Part shown: piece by piece, positions 33,231 to 43,332 of the stretch
Position numbering within the stretch: position 1 is the first letter of the stretch
Layout of the letters: every line of letters begins with the position of its first letter
From: Anisodus tanguticus
Taxonomy: Eukaryota; Streptophyta; Magnoliopsida; Solanales; Solanaceae
NCBI GenBank assembly: GCA_034509755.1
Contig: CM067557.1
Coordinates: forward strand, 44,264,001-44,328,000
Reading direction: 5' to 3'
Length of the DNA stretch: 64,000 nt
Notes under the pieces: model-generated
Database searches by the model: none
Told to the model about the DNA's origin: nothing
What the model saw: the letters and a program-made list of their open reading frames with translations, nothing else
Position numbers and translations under genes: made by a program

Positions 33231-33909
33231 CGCACATACCCGAGCTCGACGTTACAACGGGAATCAAATCTCGACAGTGCAGAGGCATCAAAAGGACCCA
33301 AGTGCTTCCATTCGGCTTCAATGACCGACTTCACTCGATCTAACCGACCCGAACAGTGAGCGACCTTAGTCAACCAAGTACGAAGGTTATCCGAACATCG
33401 ACCATCGGTGAACCAGTCACAGGTAGAAAGAAATACATGATTTATCGGGTTGAATTACTGAAACAAGAGAGAATCACCCCATTCCGGTCCATTGTATGGA
33501 GTCAGAACCAACTGGTCATCAACAAAGGCCAAGGCAGGGGTCAGTTCACTATCGGCCAAAATAATTTGTCCTGATCTTAGAGATAGAACAAACGAAACCA
33601 TTATTTCCGACTAAGAAAAGGGTAAGATTAGGTGAGAAACCTATGGGGGATACTTTTCCTTAAATAACCTTCAGAGGCGCGGTTGAGAATAATTTATCAT
33701 TTTCAAAAGCATGGCCGAAAATCATCAGAGCCAATTCGCGGTAATGGATACGCCTCGGTTAAAGGGGAAACACATCTCAAGAAGTTATCATCATTACATG
33801 CACTGGAGACAAGACGATTGTAGTACATGCGCGGCTGTCATACTGAAACGACGGCTACTTTTGGATACATCAACTCAGCAGTCATGCTCGAGTTAATGTA
33901 GGGGGCAAT

Positions 33910-34572
33910 TGTTAACACTCAAAAATAATTTAAGTGTTTAGCTGAATTCACTGATAGTCGAACTATTCCGGAGCCGAATTAATCTTAGCCTTCGACTACA
34001 ACAACTTCATCGGCTACTAAGGCATCTTAGCCGAAGTTGTCAGTTAGAGGTATGATTGGGACCCACTCAGATGCAGACGCCTCAACGACCAAGTCAAAAG
34101 GGTTTCAGACCCCTAAAAGCGGTAACGACCAACAACAGCTAAAAGAAAGGGCCATTATCCGAGCAAGAGGAGTAGAGAGCGTGAAAATTGACACCACTTC
34201 CCCCATAGTCAGTCATCGAGCTTAGTGGGTTACTTGATGGCCGACATGGGGGGGGCACGTTTTTACATTTTTTTTCTTCCTTTTGTACTGTACATGCTCA
34301 TTCTTTGTATATACAGACGACACAATCAATCAAACACATCAAAATTTATCTATCTTTATCTTTTATCCTTCACTTTACTCGATTGTATTCATCTTTCTTA
34401 CCTCTTAGTTTACCATAACCACTTTCCTAATGCTTTATGGAGTAGTTGAGGAACCCATTGGTGGAGACTAGAGTTCCGTTTTCAGCCCAAATCGCTTAAG
34501 TTAAAGAATCAATTTGTCTCCCGATTTCATCAATCGATACAACGACAGATAGCGGAATTGGGGCCGAGAACA
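33910..34572 (+). repeat. gypsy 3' LTR
   Basis: 663 bp, the partner of 28404-29081. It lacks a block around the TTTTATCCTTTACTTTCC duplication that the 5' copy has, which accounts for most of the length difference. Confidence 0.92.
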
Positions 34573-34855
34573 ATATTATTTTGTGTCTACAAACATTTAT
34601 TTAAATCTTCTAAAGCTTAAAAGAGTCGACGAACTCTTCTATTCTATTTTCTCTGGTTGATCAACATTTTAAAATATATTTTTCATCAAATTGATATGAG
34701 AAAGTTGTAACTTGTAGTACTTTTCGTATAGTTTTTTAATATCAAAATTTTAGTTGTAAAATTTGAGTAGATTTAATCAAATTTAGCTTCAAAAATTAGT
34801 CAAATTGACTTTTGAGAAGCGAAATACAACAACTAATATGGGATGGAAGGAGTAT

Positions 34856-35190
34856 TATAGTAACGTGTAAAAATAAAGTGATAAATTCTTAAAATTTGAT
34901 TAAATTACATAAATACTGAACTCTACCGTATGCAATAATCATAAATATATAGCCAGAAATTGATAGAATTGGTTATTCAATCAGTTTATAAATTTATTTT
35001 TTGTCTAGATCATGTCAAAAGTTCGTTTTAACTGTTAACTACAAAGAGAAAATCTTGCTTAGAGTGAGTAATTGTGTTTTCATTAACCAATTATTTGTGA
35101 TAATATATTCTTTGAAACGTATGAAGATTGAAGTGTTTGTTTGTCCATAGATATTTTTGATAAACAAACACTTGTCATTAAGAATGTTAC
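34856..35190. other. intergenic DNA
   Basis: AT-rich with no frame or delimitable repeat. Confidence 0.4.
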
Positions 35191-35191
35191 A

Positions 35192-35445
35192 TGTCCCTCC
35201 GAATAAAAAAGAGTGTCCACTTAGTCATTTGCATACTCTTTAAGAAAATAACTAACTTTTAAGTAAAAGTAAGTAATTTGATTAACATGCCCCTAATTAA
35301 ATAGTTATTAGAATTTGGTCCTTTAACACTTAATAAGGGCAATGTTTTTTTAAAAATAAGATTAATTCTTCCTTGAATTGATAAGTGGACACTCTTTTTC
35401 AAAAGTAAAAACTAAGTGAACACTTTTTTTAATCCGAAGGAAATA
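35192..35445. mobile_element. MITE (same family as 9030 and 45968)
   Basis: The left end TCCCTCCGAATAAAAAAGAG then TGTCCACTTAGTCATT, and the right end AACTAAGTGAACACT then TTTTTTTAATCCGAAGGAAA, are inverted repeats. The same internal order, including CCCCTAATTAAATA, recurs at 45968-46200. Confidence 0.7.
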
Positions 35446-35734
35446 TACAAAAGGTCTTATGTTAAACATAATCAATTAATTGTTCATCTTAACTTAAGTA
35501 GTTTTACCACTTATCAAACATTAATTAAAGCCACGAGATATTCATTAACATGTTTCCTCAAACTAACTACACCTATTAATTGAATCAGTCTTTTCCTTAT
35601 CATAAAGACATCCATGTTCTTCTATTTTCCCATTTTTTGTTTTCTATTTATATGTCCATTTTTGACTTTGTGCGCCCTTAAAAAATAATAAATGAAGTGT
35701 ATATTTTAACATGATATCCATATTAATTGATATA

Positions 35735-36194
35735 TGTCAAGAGTGCTACATCGGATATGGAATGAGAACATGGATTCCTTATATGGACTTGATAATTCTC
35801 ACCCTACAAACTAGCTTTTGAAGTTTAGTTAGGTCAAAGATCCATTGTTTACATGGTATTGAAGCAAGGCCCAAGTGCCATATTTTTTTGGGTTGAGTTA
35901 GGCTCAAGATCCATTGTTTACATGGTATTAGAGCCAGGCCCAAGTGCCATATTTTTTTTGGGTTGAGTTAGGCTCAAGATCTATTATTTACATGGTATTA
36001 GAGCCAGACCCATTCCAATTCACTGTTCACTGATGTTGGGTCCCTAAATTATATTATCCACATTCAGTTAACAAGGTCTGGGCGTGCGGGGAGTGTCAAG
36101 AGTATCACATCAGATATGGAATGGGAACATGGGCAATCATTACCCTATAAGCTAGCTTTTGGGGTTGAGTTATGCCCAAAATCCATTGTTTACA
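35735..36194 (+). mobile_element. TRIM retrotransposon
   Basis: Short LTRs, 35735-35853 (119 bp) and 36094-36194 (101 bp), start TGTCAAGAGT and end CATTGTTTACA. Target duplications ATATA lie at 35730-35734 and 36195-36199. The primer-binding site TGGTATTGAAGC follows the first LTR. The LTR end and primer site are repeated twice more in tandem inside (TGTTTACATGGTATTAGAGC near 35910, and a TATTTACATGGTATTAGAGC variant near 35990). The 3' LTR lacks the TCCTTATATGGACTTG block. At 460 bp and non-coding, it must use enzymes from another element. Confidence 0.9.
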
Positions 36195-36822
36195 ATATAT
36201 AATCTTAATGGACTTGGAAAATGATTTGAAATGAGTAATTAATGCTAAGAATAAAATAGGAAGAAAATTGTTTGTCTTGATATCCTAAATTTGACAAGTA
36301 AAGTGAAAATATATTTTTAGTATAACAGACAAGTAAAAGTGAACGGAGGGAGTAGTATCTAGTGTATGATATTCGATTGAAGTTCGACTAATTCAAATTT
36401 GCGCCGCGTAAAAGGATTTTTTTTATATTCATAGCTCGAAATTAAGACCTTTGATTAAAAGATGATTAGTCTCATCCACTGCATCACATCATTTGGTAGT
36501 TTTCTATTTTCCCATTAACAACATGTTCCCTTACTAGTTATTTTGATAAAATGAGACGGAGGGAGTATAAGATATATGTTTGGCTATTTTAATAACATAA
36601 TTAGATAATTAATTATAATTATATAATAAAAATTTCATTATACTAAATTTATTTACCATAGTAATTGAATTAATCTAATGTAAATATTATGTGCGGATAA
36701 ATATTTACTTTTATTTTTTTTACCATCAAGTTCCTTCCTTTATACTTTACCCTCATTCTCCAAATAGCCCATTTTGATAATAAAAAATTTAATCTTTCCC
36801 CCCCCCCAAAATTTTGTACTAA
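36195..36822. other. intergenic DNA with Stowaway-end remnants
   Basis: GTGAACGGAGGGAGTAG at about 36340 and ATGAGACGGAGGGAGTATA at about 36549 look like right ends of Stowaway-like MITEs whose left ends I cannot place. A nine-base C run lies near 36799. No coding frame. Confidence 0.4.
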
Positions 36823-37030
36823 GAATGTGTTTGGATTGGTTTCTTTTAAATGTTTTTTGGTTTATAAGTTCTATTCTATTTTTTGAGGTATTTAAATGAG
36901 ATAAAAAATATTTTTGAGTACTTATTTTTAATTAAAAAAATATAAAATAAGGCAAAAGTTAAAAATTAATATGATTAACTTATGACTTGCTTTTAGATTA
37001 TAAGCTTAAAAGGAATCCAAACGCCCTCCA
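36823..37030. mobile_element. MITE with GTTTGGATT ends
   Basis: The left end GTGTTTGGATTGG and right end AATCCAAACGCCCTCC are inverted repeats around an AT-rich 200-bp core. The target duplication was not resolved, so the superfamily (hAT or Tourist) is open. Confidence 0.55.
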
Positions 37031-37538
37031 ATACTGCTACTATCCCATTTTTCTTCTCTTCACTCCTGTAGTTTCTTTGGCTTTGCCTCTTTTGCCTTAG
37101 CTTATTTTACCACTGCTCTCAACCTCTAATGGCAAAGATTCTTCTACTTATAGCTCTACTCACATGTTAAACTTTTCACTTCTTTCTATTATTTTCTGAT
37201 CTAAGTTTCGAATATTTACTCTTAGATCAATATTTTCTTTCAAATATCCCCAGTTTCAAGAACTATTCTATCTTTAATACAAAAAGACCATCGTGGGGTT
37301 TTGTTTTATTGGTTTATTAAGATTTTAAAGGATGTTCTTTTGGTTAAGTATGGAAATGGTAGCTGTTTCTTGAAATATCATCTTCATTTTTGGTATGTTT
37401 GTATTACCAAAGCATCAAAATAAATAGCTTTATAGTTTCTTGTATGTGGGTTAATATAAAGATTCAATCGTTTCAATGATTTAGTGTCTTTTTTGGGTAT
37501 GTTGTTGTTGTAGTGTCTTTTTTTGGTTCAACACTTTT

Positions 37539-37658
37539 GAGCCTAGGGTCTATCGTAAACAGGCTCTCTACCCCACAAAGGTAGAGTTAGGGTCTGCATA
37601 CATCCTACCTCTACAGACCTCACTTTGTGCGATTACATTGGGTATGTTGTTGTTTGTA
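37539..37658 (+). mobile_element. TS-type SINE in array
   Basis: Head GAGCCTAGGGTCTATCGTAA, middle CTCTACCCCACAAAGGTAGA and GGTCTGCATACATCC, tail GGGTATGTTGTTGTTTG. It is preceded by TTTGGGTATGTTGTTGT and a partial repeat TAGTGTCTTTTTTTGGTTCA, the same context as the copy at 38393. Confidence 0.85.
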
Positions 37659-38352
37659 GTGAAGCTAACATGGATTACTCTTCTTATATGTGTTTTTGGT
37701 TAAGGATGGAAATGGTGGCTGTTTCTTGAAATATCATCTTCAGTTTGGTATGTTTCTATTCCCAAATGCATCAGAATAAATAGTTTTATAGTTTCTTGTT
37801 TGTGGGTTTAGATAAAGATTCAATCTTTTTATTAGTTAGTGTCTTTTTTTTGTTCAATAAATATATATCTATCTATCTGTTTGTTGATGAGAGTGAAGCT
37901 ACCATGGGTTACTCTTCTTATATGTGTTTTGGTTAAGAATGGAAATGGTGGTTGTTTCTTGAAAAATCATCTTCATTTTGGTATGTTTCTATTCCCAAAG
38001 GATAAAAAAAATAGCTTTATAGTTTCTTGTCTGTGGGTTTTGTATAAAGATTCAATCTTTTCAATGATTTAGTGTCTTTTTTCGTTCAACAAATTTATAT
38101 GTATCTGTTTGTTTTGATGAGAGTGAAGCTACAATGGGTTACTCTTCTTATATGTGTTTTGGTCAAGGATGGAATCGGTGGTTGTTTCTTGAAATATCAT
38201 ATTCATTTTGATATGTTTCTAATGCCCAAAGCATCAAAATAAATGGCTTTATAGTTTCTTGCTTGTGGGTTTATATAAAGATTCAATCTTTTAAATGATT
38301 CAGTGTCTTTTTTTGGGTATGTTGTTGATGTTGTAGTGCCTTTTTTGGTTCA

Positions 38353-38380
38353 ACACACACACACACACACATATATATAT
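38353..38380. repeat. (AC)n(AT)n microsatellite
   Basis: AC repeats run 38353-38370 and AT repeats 38371-38380, just ahead of the second SINE in the array. The other SINE-bearing unit has no such expansion. Confidence 0.9.
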
Positions 38381-38392
38381 GTCTGTCCGTTT

Positions 38393-38510
38393 GAGCTGAG
38401 GGTCTATCGGAAACAACCTCTCTACCCCACAAAGGTAGAGTTAAGGTCTGCGTACATCCTAACCTCCCTAGACCCCACTTTGTGGGATTACACTGTGGAT
38501 GTTGTTGTTG
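38393..38510 (+). mobile_element. TS-type SINE in array, second copy
   Basis: Head GAGCTGAGGGTCTATCGGAA, middle CTCTACCCCACAAAGGTAGA and GGTCTGCGTACATCC, tail GATGTTGTTGTTG. It occupies the same position in its repeat unit as the SINE at 37539, with the same flanking GGGTATGTTGTTG and GGTTCAACAC. Confidence 0.88.
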
Positions 38511-40226
38511 ATGAGAGTGAAGCTACCATGGGTTACTCTTCTTATATGTGTTTTTGGTTAAGGATGGAAATGGTGGTTGTTTCTTGAAAAATCATCTTCA
38601 TTTTGGTATGTTTGTATTCCCAAAGCATCAAAATAAATAGCTTTATAGTTTCTTGTTTGTGGGTTTTGTATAAAGATTCAATTTATTTTTATTTTTAGTG
38701 TTTTTTTTTGTTCAACAAATTTATATGTATCTGTTTGTTTTGATGAGAGTGAAGCTACAATGAGTTACTCTTCTTATATGTGTTTTGGTCAAGGATGGAA
38801 TTGGTGGTTGTTTCTTGAAATATCATCTTCATTTTGGTATGTTTCTATTCCCAAAGCATCAGAGTAAATGGCTTTATAGTTTCTTGTTTGTGGGTTTATA
38901 AAAAGATTCAATCTTTTTATTATTTAGTGTCTTTTTGTGTTCAATAAATTTATATCTATCTGGTTGTTGATGAGAGTGAAGTTACCATGGGTTACTCTTC
39001 TTATATATGTTTCTGTTTCTTGAAAAATTATCTTCATTTTGGTATGTTTCTATTCACAAAGCATCAAAATAAATGGCTTTATAATTTCTTGTTTGTGGGT
39101 TTATATGAATCTTTTTATTATTTAGTGTCTTTTTTTGTTCAATAAATTTATATCTATCTGTTTGTTGATGAGAGAGTGAAGCTACCATGGGTTACTCTTC
39201 TTATATATGTTTCTGTTTCTTGAAAAATTATCTTCATTTTGGTATGTTTCTATTCCCAAAGCATAATAAATAGCTTTATAGTATCTTGTTTGTGGGTTTA
39301 TACTTTATATAAAGATTCAATCTTTTTATTATTTAGTATAATTTTTTGTTCAACAAATATATATGTATATGTTTGTTGATGAGAGTGAAGCTACCATGGG
39401 TTACTCTTCTTATGTGTGTTTTTGGTTAAGAATGGAAATGGTGGCTGTTTCTTGAAAAATTATCTTCATTTTGGTATGTTTCTATTCCCTAAGCATCAGA
39501 ACAAATAGCTTTATAGTTTCTTGTTTGTGGGTCTATCGAACGATTCAATCTTTTTATGATTTAGTGTCTTTTTTTGTTCAATAAACATATCTATGAGGAG
39601 ATATTTATCTGTTTATTGTTTGTTAGTAGTATTGATTTGTTTTCCTTTTAATGAATATGGCTTTCAAGCATGTTTTGTTTGGTTGATTACTGAATGTTTG
39701 ATATGGTGAAGTTTTGTGTGTTTTTTGGTAATAATTTTATTTATTAGTATAAGTTCTTCTGGAATTCAGACCAGTTTTTTTTAATCTTCTCTAGTGGCTT
39801 TAGTTTGTTTGAGTTATTGTAATTGAATAATTTAACAAGGGTCCTTGTTTGAAATTTTCTTAGTATTTTTTGTCATGTTTTCACTTGAGTGTGGGTGTGA
39901 ATACATAGTTTTGTTTGTTTGGGACAAATATCACATTCATATTTGTTTGTATTCGTTTCAGTTTCAGTTTTGTTTTGAGTATAGGATACTGTTGAAGATA
40001 ATAGAGTTGCCATCTTTATTTGTTCTTATCGATGAATGATTTCATCTGTGATCCTCTTCACTGGAACTTGTTTAATGAGCCAAGTACCAAGTGTGAAGAC
40101 ATAATTTTGTTTGTTTGGGACAAATATCAGTTCTCATATTTGTTTGTATTCGTTTCAGTTCCAGTTTTGTTTTGAGGATAGGCAGGAACAACCTGATTCA
40201 GTTCCAGTTTTGTTTCGAGGATAGGC

Positions 40227-40811
40227 AGGAACAACCTAACTCAGGGATTTCAGTACAGAAACTACCGGAGTCACATTTAGCTATCAAAGAAGCTTACAGG
40301 CCTTATCCCAATGAAAGTTAGGGAAGGAAGGACGATAATCCAACCATTTTTGCTGAAGCGAGAACTTGTGAAAAAAAGTGTCAGTTATTGGTGTCATACG
40401 CCTAACGAATGTCGATTCTCTTTCGCAGACTACTCTGGAAAAGAAAGTCTCACTACTCAATGTCTTTCGATCTTCTTTCCCCCATATAGATATTGAATAG
40501 AACGAGTTCGCTTCATGATTGTCATTCTTTCGATTCGGTAGAGCGATAATCCAAATTGGCTGGGCCCGCAGTGGCATCACGTTGATGGAGGCCCAGATCG
40601 ATCTCTGCCCGTGGTAGCCTTCTTTCTTTCGCAGTCTAGATTACAGAAGTGTATAGCTTTGTCCACCGCAGAAGCCTGCCACGAGACACCTAATCGAAGA
40701 AGCGCCTTCCTATCCTCTTTTTTATCGCGCTTTCTAAAAACCACCCTAGCCTTCCACGCAAGCTGTAGTACCCCCGAGAATCTTTTCAAACCTTAGTCAG
40801 GGCTACGGTAA
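40227..40811. other. probable mitochondrial-type insertion
   Basis: This block interrupts copy 2 of the local repeat and is clearly more GC-rich than its surroundings. It has no TE ends. Plant mitochondrial intergenic DNA has this style (for example CGAAGAAGCGCCTTCC), and a certain mitochondrial piece lies close by at 41288. I cannot name a gene in it, so its mitochondrial origin is inference. Confidence 0.45.
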
Positions 40812-40943
40812 AAAGATAAAGTTGTTACCTTTATTGTTCTTATTGGTGAATGATTCCATCTGGGATCCTCTTCACCAGAACTTTGTTTAATGAGCCGAAT
40901 ACTGAGTGTGAAGATATAAATTTGTTTGTTCGGAACAAGTATC

Positions 40944-41257
40944 TGTAAAAATGGATCTTGGACCTAACTCAACCCTAAAAGCTAGCTTGTAGGGTGAGTA
41001 TTGTCCAAGTCCATATAAGGAGTCCATGTTCCCATTCCATTTCTGATGTGGGACTCTTAACACCCCGCATGAACTGGAGCGTGGACAATATAATTTGAGG
41101 ACCCAACATCGATGAACAAAGAATTGGAATGGGTCAGACTCTGATATCATGTAAAAATGAATTTTGGGCCTAACTCAACCCTAAAAGCTAGCTTGTAGGT
41201 GAGTATTGTCCAAGTCCATATAAGGAGTCCATGTTCCCATTCCATTTCCGATGTGAA
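40944..41257 (-). mobile_element. TRIM retrotransposon, minus strand
   Basis: LTR-like ends 40944-41062 and 41150-41257 share CCTAACTCAACCCTAAAAGC and GTCCATATAAGGAGTCCATG. The minus-strand primer-binding site TGATATCAGAGTC lies at 41149-41137. Target duplications GTATC lie at 40939-40943 and 41258-41262. It is related to the TRIM at 35735. The second LTR has lost its last bases. Confidence 0.88.
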
Positions 41258-41287
41258 GTATCATTTCTCATACTCCATTTGTTTGTA

Positions 41288-41403
41288 AACGCATCCTATT
41301 TTGGCTATTACCTTCTCCATTACTATGTTCTCATACGCGGGAATACCCCCGTTAGCTGGCTTTTGTAGCAAATTCTATTTGTTCTTCACCGTTTTGGGTT
41401 GTG
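41288..41403 (+). other. mitochondrial nad2 fragment (NUMT)
   Basis: The plus-strand reading ITFSITMFSYAGIPPLAGFC then SKFYLFFTVLGCG is a conserved segment of mitochondrial NADH dehydrogenase subunit 2. It is about 115 bp, lies within copy 3 of the local repeat between TTTGTTTGTA and TTTCGGTTTCAG, and has no start or stop of its own. It is non-functional nuclear-integrated mitochondrial DNA. Confidence 0.85.
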
Positions 41404-41681
41404 GGTTTCCTTTCGGTTTCAGTTTAGTTTTTGAGGATAGGATACTGTGGAAGATAAAGTTGTTGTCTTTATTGTTCTTATTGGTGAATGATTTCATTTG
41501 GAATCCTCTTCACCAGAACTTGTTTAACGAGCCGAACTAAATCTTCCCCATATGTAAATTGTGTTGGTTCTTTCTAATTCATAGATGTTCCTTTCATTTT
41601 ATCGGGGTGTTTGAGTTTAATGCCTCTGAAACTCAATTTATTGCAGGAATTTTCACCAGCAAAGTTTTCTTATTTGGAAAA

Positions 41682-42068
41682 ATGGGTAGAGGAAGAGCAA
41701 AGGCGAAGAAGCAATCTGTTCGTGAGGATCTCGTGAGTGGTGAAGAAGAGAAGATACCGGTGAGGAGAAGGGGAAGACCACAGAAACCAAAGGATGAACC
41801 AGAGGAGGAAGAAGAAGTTGAGAAGGTAGTGGAGGAAAAAGGTTCCGTCTTGAATAAAGATATCAAGAACGAAGTTGGTGAAGATGGAAAGAAGAGGAAG
41901 AGACCTTCACAAGACGTAGAAAATAAGGATTCTGTGAAAGAGGAAAATGGAGTTGGAACTAAAACTAACCCTAATGACCTAATAAAGTCGGTTGGGTTCA
42001 GACCAAACGGGAGCAGAAGGAAAAACAAGCCTAGACGGGCTGCCGAAGTTGGTGTTGAGTGCAAATGA
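41682..42068 (+). CDS. small AT-hook nuclear protein
   Basis: A single open exon encodes 128 residues starting MGRGRAKAKKQSVRED. It has an AT-hook core RRRGRPQKP at 28-36, which binds the minor groove of AT-rich DNA. An acidic stretch EEEEEVEKVVEE lies at 41-52, a basic nuclear signal KKRKRP at 70-75, and a basic tail SRRKNKPRR at 111-119. The protein is low-complexity and highly charged and is presumably chromatin-associated; no enzymatic domain is visible. TTATTGCAG at 41638-41646 looks like a leader-intron acceptor just before the ATG. The leader exon would then lie upstream of the repeat arrays. The function in vivo is unknown to me. Confidence 0.75.
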   Translation: MGRGRAKAKKQSVREDLVSGEEEKIPVRRRGRPQKPKDEPEEEEEVEKVVEEKGSVLNKDIKNEVGEDGKKRKRPSQDVENKDSVKEENGVGTKTNPNDLIKSVGFRPNGSRRKNKPRRAAEVGVECK

Positions 42069-43327
42069 ACGGCACTTCATTATTATTTACATGTGCTTAT
42101 CTATTTTAGTCCTGTTATAGTTTCTTCATTTTGGAAATTTCAACTTATATTTTGTGAAGATTTCTGCAGCAAGTTTTAGTTTTGCTGAATGTATTGCTGC
42201 TAAATCCTTCACCAATTCTCCTACTTGCTAATTTGTGGTATGCTACTTAAGCAGAAATACTACATTTTGGCCTGTTTGTGCTACCTCAACTTACTAATTT
42301 TGTTGGAAGAAAGAGTTGTGAACTAATATTGATTCTCCTCGTTCTGCATCTGAAAGAGATAGGAACTAATATTGTTGGTAGAAAGGGTTTTCGAGATGAT
42401 CGTGATGTTCTTATATGGCTGTTTTCCTCGTTCTGCATCCGAAAGAAATAACAGTTACACGATCAAGAACTCGAACTAAGTAGAGTTTTGTAACGGCTGC
42501 TTCCTGTTAGATTTCTGAAACTTGATTAGTTGATTTTTTGTTTTGATAATCGAGAAATCTGTTATTTCTGGCCTCGAAACGCGATGGATTATGGAAGAGG
42601 AGACAGAAAATGAAAAAGAAAAAAGAAGTCTATTGATGATTTTAGGCACTTGTTATTAACTTCTCCTTGAGAAGAATTACAGATTGCTGATTTTTGCATT
42701 TGATCCTTCCCTTATATTTTTGCCTCTTCTATAGTAAAACTTTATTAGATGCATAACTCATTATATTACAAGTATCATTTAGAATTGCTCAATGATTTAA
42801 CATAGTTATGTCTTAAGTTTTCATTTCGGCTGCTAAGATTTTTACATGTGGTGCACCAATTCCCTAAATTGCATTTACCAAGAAAATTAGTTTTAAGAAG
42901 CACCAAAAAGGCTTATATAAAAAATTTGGGAATATCATCAAGAGTATGGCTTAATGAGTATATATGTTGTATGCAAATTTAAATAATCGGGTAAATAAAC
43001 TTTGACGTTGAATGGTTAAAAAGAATTAGGAATCATATGTTATGGAGTGTTTTAATCACGGGGATGTGGTTTATAGTTACTAGTTAGGATGATTCATTAA
43101 TCAAAAGATTACGGCTTCGAGTCATGAGATAAAAAACTTTTTAGTAGAGGTTTAAAAGCGGAGCCAAGCTTTTATGAATTATGAATTTGTTATTTAACTC
43201 ATAGTTTGTTTTAGTGATGATTCACCGTTATATGTGTTAATAATTTTTTTAAAAATAAACACATGATCTAACTAAAAACTACTACTGAGTTCTTCGAAAA
43301 CATATCTAAGCTCATGTTTGGTCATAG
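42069..43327. other. 3' UTR of AT-hook gene and intergenic DNA
   Basis: No frame with a recognisable domain. CTCGTTCTGCATC(T/C)GAAAGA occurs twice (42336 and 42429), a small local duplication. Confidence 0.4.
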
Positions 43328-43332
43328 ATTTT

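Larger units (their letters stand above)
28404..34572 (+). mobile_element. Ty3/gypsy retrotransposon with both LTRs
   Basis: The 5' LTR is 28404-29081 and the 3' LTR 33910-34572, both TGTTAACACTC...GAGAACA. Target duplications ATATT lie at 28399-28403 and 34573-34577. The primer-binding site TTGGCACGCCCAGTGGGAC follows the 5' LTR, and a purine-rich AGGGGGCAAT precedes the 3' LTR. The LTRs differ at scattered sites (for example GACAACCGAAC against GATAGTCGAAC), so the insertion is not very recent. The whole is 6,169 bp, short for an autonomous gypsy element. Coding is partial. Confidence 0.93.
28334..34852. mobile_element. Stowaway-like MITE split by a gypsy element
   Basis: The left part (28334-28403) starts CTTTCTCTCTGTACTATATT and the right part (34578-34852) ends AATATGGGATGGAAGGAG. 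The two are inverted repeats sharing ATATTAGTTGTT(A/G)TATTT. TA lies at 28332-28333 and 34853-34854. Removing 28404-34572 plus one ATATT copy restores a MITE of about 350 bp. Confidence 0.7.
37338..39592 (+). repeat. tandem array of ~230-bp units
   Basis: The marker GAGAGTGAAGCTACCATGGG and its variants recur at about 37658, 37888, 38117, 38511, 38743, 38969, 39168 and 39379, preceded by a partial unit from 37338. Each unit holds TGTTTCTTGAAA(A/T)ATCATCTTC, TTTGGTATGTTTCTATTCCC, GCTTTATAGTTTCTTG and a TTTAGTGTCTTTTTTTGTTC block. Spacing is about 200-232 bp, or about 394 bp where a SINE is present. No unit is coding. The array lies between a putative leader start near 37050 and the AT-hook gene, possibly inside its leader intron. 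Confidence 0.9.
39895..41540 (+). repeat. three-copy repeat broken by later insertions
   Basis: Copy 1 (39895-40090) is uninterrupted: TTTGTTTGTTTGGGACAAAT, GTATTCGTTTCAGTTTCAG, GAGTATAGGATACTG, GTTCTTATCGATGAATGATT, AACTTGTTTAATGAGCC. Copy 2 (about 40091-40182 plus 40812-40915) is split after GAGGATAGG by about 630 bp of foreign DNA. Copy 3 (about 40916-40943, 41258-41287, 41404-41540) is split by a TRIM and by a mitochondrial fragment. Small filler duplications (GCAGGAACAACCT twice) mark the first break. Confidence 0.8.

Noticed and set aside
37338..39592. A CRISPR-like array
   Set aside because: The repeats are long, continuous units with no distinct spacers, and this is a plant nuclear genome. 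It is a tandem repeat.
41633..42064. A 143-codon minus-strand frame rich in serine and phenylalanine
   Set aside because: It is exactly antisense to the charged AT-hook gene, where Lys/Glu codons read as Phe/Leu/Ser on the opposite strand.
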